Source: Candidatus Aminicenantota bacterium (lineage in GTDB: Bacteria > Acidobacteriota > Aminicenantia > Aminicenantales > Aminicenantaceae). From it: a stretch of 7,830 nt of DNA. A program made the position numbers and the translations under genes. This document shows, piece after piece, positions 5,631-7,830 of this stretch; position 1 is the first letter of the stretch; every line of letters starts with the position of its first letter. The notes beneath the pieces are model-generated. The model saw only the letters and a program-made list of their open reading frames with translations. It had not been told where the DNA came from and did no database searches. Location: the NCBI GenBank assembly GCA_030615975.1, contig JAUWYH010000065.1:1-7830 (forward strand). Reading direction: 5' to 3'.

Positions 5631-7766
5631 ATGAAACCCATTAAATTTCTTGTGCAGTTCTTAACCTTGATATTTTGTATTATTTTATTTTATTTTTTTT
5701 ATGTAAGATATGTTCCTTTAATAAGAGAATTTCAGCTTATTCTTGTACTCTTATTATCATTTTTATTTACAATAACTTTAATAAAACCAAAAATAGGAAT
5801 ATTTATATTTTTATCCTTAATCCCAACAATAAATACTCTTCCGTATTTCTTCCGCATTAGGGGAATAAATCCATTAATCATAAGTTTTATTGTAATTTTT
5901 TTAGCCTACTTATTTAGTACTTTTGCGAAGAAAGATAAGTTTGAATTTTTTCGAAGTAATTATTTTTATTTGAATATATTTATAATCTTGCTGATTATCT
6001 CTTTTTTAATATCATTTTTAAGGTATTCAGACTTCTTTCCATTCAAGAGATCTTCGATTCATGAATGGATAATAAATTATTTGGGTTTAAGAGCTGGGGG
6101 AGCAATACAGAGTGTACTGTTTGGTTTTTTAATTCTAATCTCTGGATATTTATTTTTTATGATTCTAATGAAAGAAAAAAATAAAATTAGTTTTTTTTAT
6201 AGGGGGATATATTTTCTTATATTAGGTTTTTTCCTTTCAGAAATAATTTCTTTAGTTCAGTATAGTTATAAACCTGATTTTGGAAATCCATTTGGATTGG
6301 GAAATATTGGATTATTTACTGATAGAAATTCATTTGGAATTTTTTTAGTTTTTATCTTGCCTTTAATAATTGGAAATATTTTAGATAGTAAACTTATTAA
6401 AAAAATAATTTTTTTTGTAATTTTAATATTGGCTTTGTATATTTTTCCAACACTTAATTCGAGAGCAGGTATTGGCGGTTTTTTATTAGCTTTGATTTTA
6501 TTTATTTTTTTAGTGATCTTGAAAGTCTATAGATTAAGAAAAAGAAGAATGAAAATTGCACTTAGTCTGGTTTTCATTTTTTTATTAATTTTTGCTGCAG
6601 CTTATTTTTATTATCCACAGCATCCAGCTTATGACACAGTAACAATTTATGACTCTATAAATCATTTTTATAAGAAATTATCGGGATTGGAATCATCGAT
6701 TAAATGGGAAGATTTATTTAGATACAGATATACTCACTGGAAATCAGCTTTAATAATGATAAAGAACTATCCGTTAACAGGAGTTGGGATTGGAGCATAT
6801 GTGGTAGAGCTTCCTAATTTTTACAAAAAGCATTCTATTGTTCCTCTGGAATCTCAAGAATTTTATCAAAAAGGAGGAAAGCTGCCTTGGGGAGCTAAGG
6901 TTGATACAGCACAAAATTTGTTTTTGCATATATTGGCAGAGATGGGATTAATAGGGTTTATTCCGTTTATTGCATTCATTGTAATTATTGTAAAAAAAAT
7001 GTATAGAAGATTAAAAAGAACATTTACATATCCAAAAAGGCCTATAAGTTATAGGATGATTGGGGTTTATTCTGCCTTTATCTCTTTCTTAATCATCTCC
7101 ATGGTTGGATTTCATATTAATTTTCCGGAGATATGTTTTACATTTTTTTTCTTTTTAGCAATGATTATAGCTGAAGCAAGAAACAGCGGGATAGTGACGA
7201 ATGACCTGGAATCAGTTGATAATAAATTATTGACTAGTCAAGAGGCACCAAGTGAGTTAAAGAAAAAAGGCAATAGAGCTATAAAGCTTAAGGTAATCAA
7301 ATGGTTAAAATGGAAGAAGATGATCATTGTGGGAATAATTCTAATTTATTTTGGTGTATCTTTATATCATTCAGTGACATCCTTTTCTTTACCTTCGAGG
7401 ACAAAAAAGTTTGGGTGGAAACAAGATTATGGGTTTTATAAGTGGGAAGAAGGTCCTATGGGAGAGTATAGATGGTCGAAAAAAGAAGCTGGTTATACTC
7501 AATCTATTGAGAAGCCGTTTATAATTATTCCTATTATAGCATCTCATCCTGATTTGGAGAAGAAATCTCTGGATGTGAGAATTTTCTTCTCAGAAGATCC
7601 ATTTAAAAAGGGAAAACCAATTGATGAATTTAAGATAAGAGAGAATAAATGGTTGATGAGAGAATATTATTTTCCTCAGTATGTTGGGAAGGATATATTC
7701 TTTTCATTTAAAATTTCAAGGACAGCTTCTCTACTACCAGTTATCTCGTTTCCGTCATCATCATAA
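5631..7766 (+). CDS. O-antigen ligase/polymerase-like membrane protein with C-terminal soluble domain, probably truncated
   Basis: A 711-residue integral membrane protein of the O-antigen ligase/Wzy polymerase family, which joins or polymerises undecaprenyl-linked glycans at the outer face of the inner membrane. About eleven hydrophobic segments lie between residues 6 and 326. A large loop follows (327-432), then segments near 433-455, 477-492, 498-514 and 564-581. Family signatures are SRAGIGG from 277 (R278), the W-x-S-A helix with YPLTGVGIGAY (380-390), and AQNLFLHILAEMGLIG (427-442). In the last motif, the histidine of the WaaL pattern H[NSQ]x9GxxG is replaced by Q428. After the last membrane segment comes a soluble region (about 586-711) with GFYKWEEGPMGEYRWSKKEA, likely a beta domain outside the membrane. 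It ends at SRT (696-698) plus 13 residues (ASLLPVISFPSSS) that look unlike the rest, so the C-terminus is probably lost. The first half is extremely AT-rich. The start at 5631 has AGGA five bases upstream; 5604 is the longer alternative. Polymerase or ligase cannot be decided. Confidence 0.85.
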   Translation: MKPIKFLVQFLTLIFCIILFYFFYVRYVPLIREFQLILVLLLSFLFTITLIKPKIGIFIFLSLIPTINTLPYFFRIRGINPLIISFIVIFLAYLFSTFAKKDKFEFFRSNYFYLNIFIILLIISFLISFLRYSDFFPFKRSSIHEWIINYLGLRAGGAIQSVLFGFLILISGYLFFMILMKEKNKISFFYRGIYFLILGFFLSEIISLVQYSYKPDFGNPFGLGNIGLFTDRNSFGIFLVFILPLIIGNILDSKLIKKIIFFVILILALYIFPTLNSRAGIGGFLLALILFIFLVILKVYRLRKRRMKIALSLVFIFLLIFAAAYFYYPQHPAYDTVTIYDSINHFYKKLSGLESSIKWEDLFRYRYTHWKSALIMIKNYPLTGVGIGAYVVELPNFYKKHSIVPLESQEFYQKGGKLPWGAKVDTAQNLFLHILAEMGLIGFIPFIAFIVIIVKKMYRRLKRTFTYPKRPISYRMIGVYSAFISFLIISMVGFHINFPEICFTFFFFLAMIIAEARNSGIVTNDLESVDNKLLTSQEAPSELKKKGNRAIKLKVIKWLKWKKMIIVGIILIYFGVSLYHSVTSFSLPSRTKKFGWKQDYGFYKWEEGPMGEYRWSKKEAGYTQSIEKPFIIIPIIASHPDLEKKSLDVRIFFSEDPFKKGKPIDEFKIRENKWLMREYYFPQYVGKDIFFSFKISRTASLLPVISFPSSS

Positions 7767-7828
7767 GTATGATTAGTAGCATAATCTGCTAAATAATAAG
7801 AGTCTGCTCCTATAAATCTATAATTTTC
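7676..7828 (-). CDS. Possible fragment of an opposite-strand gene entering from the right edge
   Basis: On the minus strand an open frame enters from the right edge (from 7828) and reads 50 residues to a TGA at 7678-7676. It begins ENYRFIGADSYYLADYATNH and continues TYDDDGNEITGSREAV, after which (below about 7725) it overlaps the well-supported part of the membrane protein and is probably not genuine. The 36 residues from 7828 to about 7721 have a balanced, protein-like composition, whereas the three + frames there are short or low in complexity. No start codon is seen, so the true start lies beyond the window. I do not recognise the family. The fragment is short, and chance openness cannot be excluded. 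Confidence 0.3.
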   Translation of the reverse strand, partial: ENYRFIGADSYYLADYATNHTYDDDGNEITGSREAVLEILNEKNISFPTY

Positions 7829-7830
7829 TC

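Noticed and set aside
5693..7150. Runs of eight T (5693-5700, 6191-6198, 6409-6416, 7143-7150) as phase-variation tracts in the membrane-protein gene
   Set aside because: They arise from repeated Phe codons in an extremely AT-rich gene and are all in frame. Without read-level length variation there is no sign of switching.

Overview
The window reads as part of a surface-polysaccharide locus from a bacterium, probably an uncultivated Gram-negative lineage. The six genes all lie on the + strand and most have clear Shine-Dalgarno sites (AAGGAG, GAGG, AGGA). The gene content is nucleotide-sugar synthesis plus a multi-pass O-antigen ligase/polymerase-type protein. Taxonomy cannot be fixed from sequence reading alone. 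The style (AlkP-family gene next to glycan genes, O-antigen ligase-like protein with a soluble C-terminal domain, short A-rich tandem repeats between genes) reminds me of candidate phyla such as Aminicenantes, but this is a recollection and not a placement.

Layout. Bases 1-215 are non-coding and hold a perfect 17-bp palindrome (15-31) and a plausible sigma-70 type promoter (92-120). A 71-residue ribbon-helix-helix protein (216-431) follows. Next is a four-unit 9-bp tandem repeat, then a cytoplasmic AlkP-superfamily phosphodiesterase/phosphomutase-like enzyme (527-1906). A 7-bp tandem repeat array fills the whole gap to the next gene and overlaps the stop and start codons on either side. Three nucleotide-sugar genes follow: a WbpP/TviC-like UDP-HexNAc 4-epimerase (1959-2897), a WbpA-like UDP-HexNAc 6-dehydrogenase (2897-4216, start overlapping the previous stop) and a UDP-glucose 6-dehydrogenase (4232-5536, with a start later than the longest reading). 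The last gene is a very AT-rich O-antigen ligase/polymerase-like membrane protein (5631-7766) with an extra C-terminal soluble domain that seems to end early.

How they work together. The epimerase and the first dehydrogenase can together give UDP-GalNAc, UDP-GlcNAcA and UDP-GalNAcA. The second dehydrogenase gives UDP-GlcA. These are precursors of an acidic polysaccharide, and the membrane protein would polymerise or transfer such a glycan outside the inner membrane. No glycosyltransferase, flippase or export gene is in view, so the locus must continue outside the window. The role of the AlkP enzyme and its small DNA-binding-like partner is unknown and is the most open question here.

The right edge (about 7725-7830) looks discontinuous: the + strand protein loses its expected ending, and an open frame with protein-like composition runs in from the right on the opposite strand. 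This is either a real insertion/rearrangement or an assembly join.
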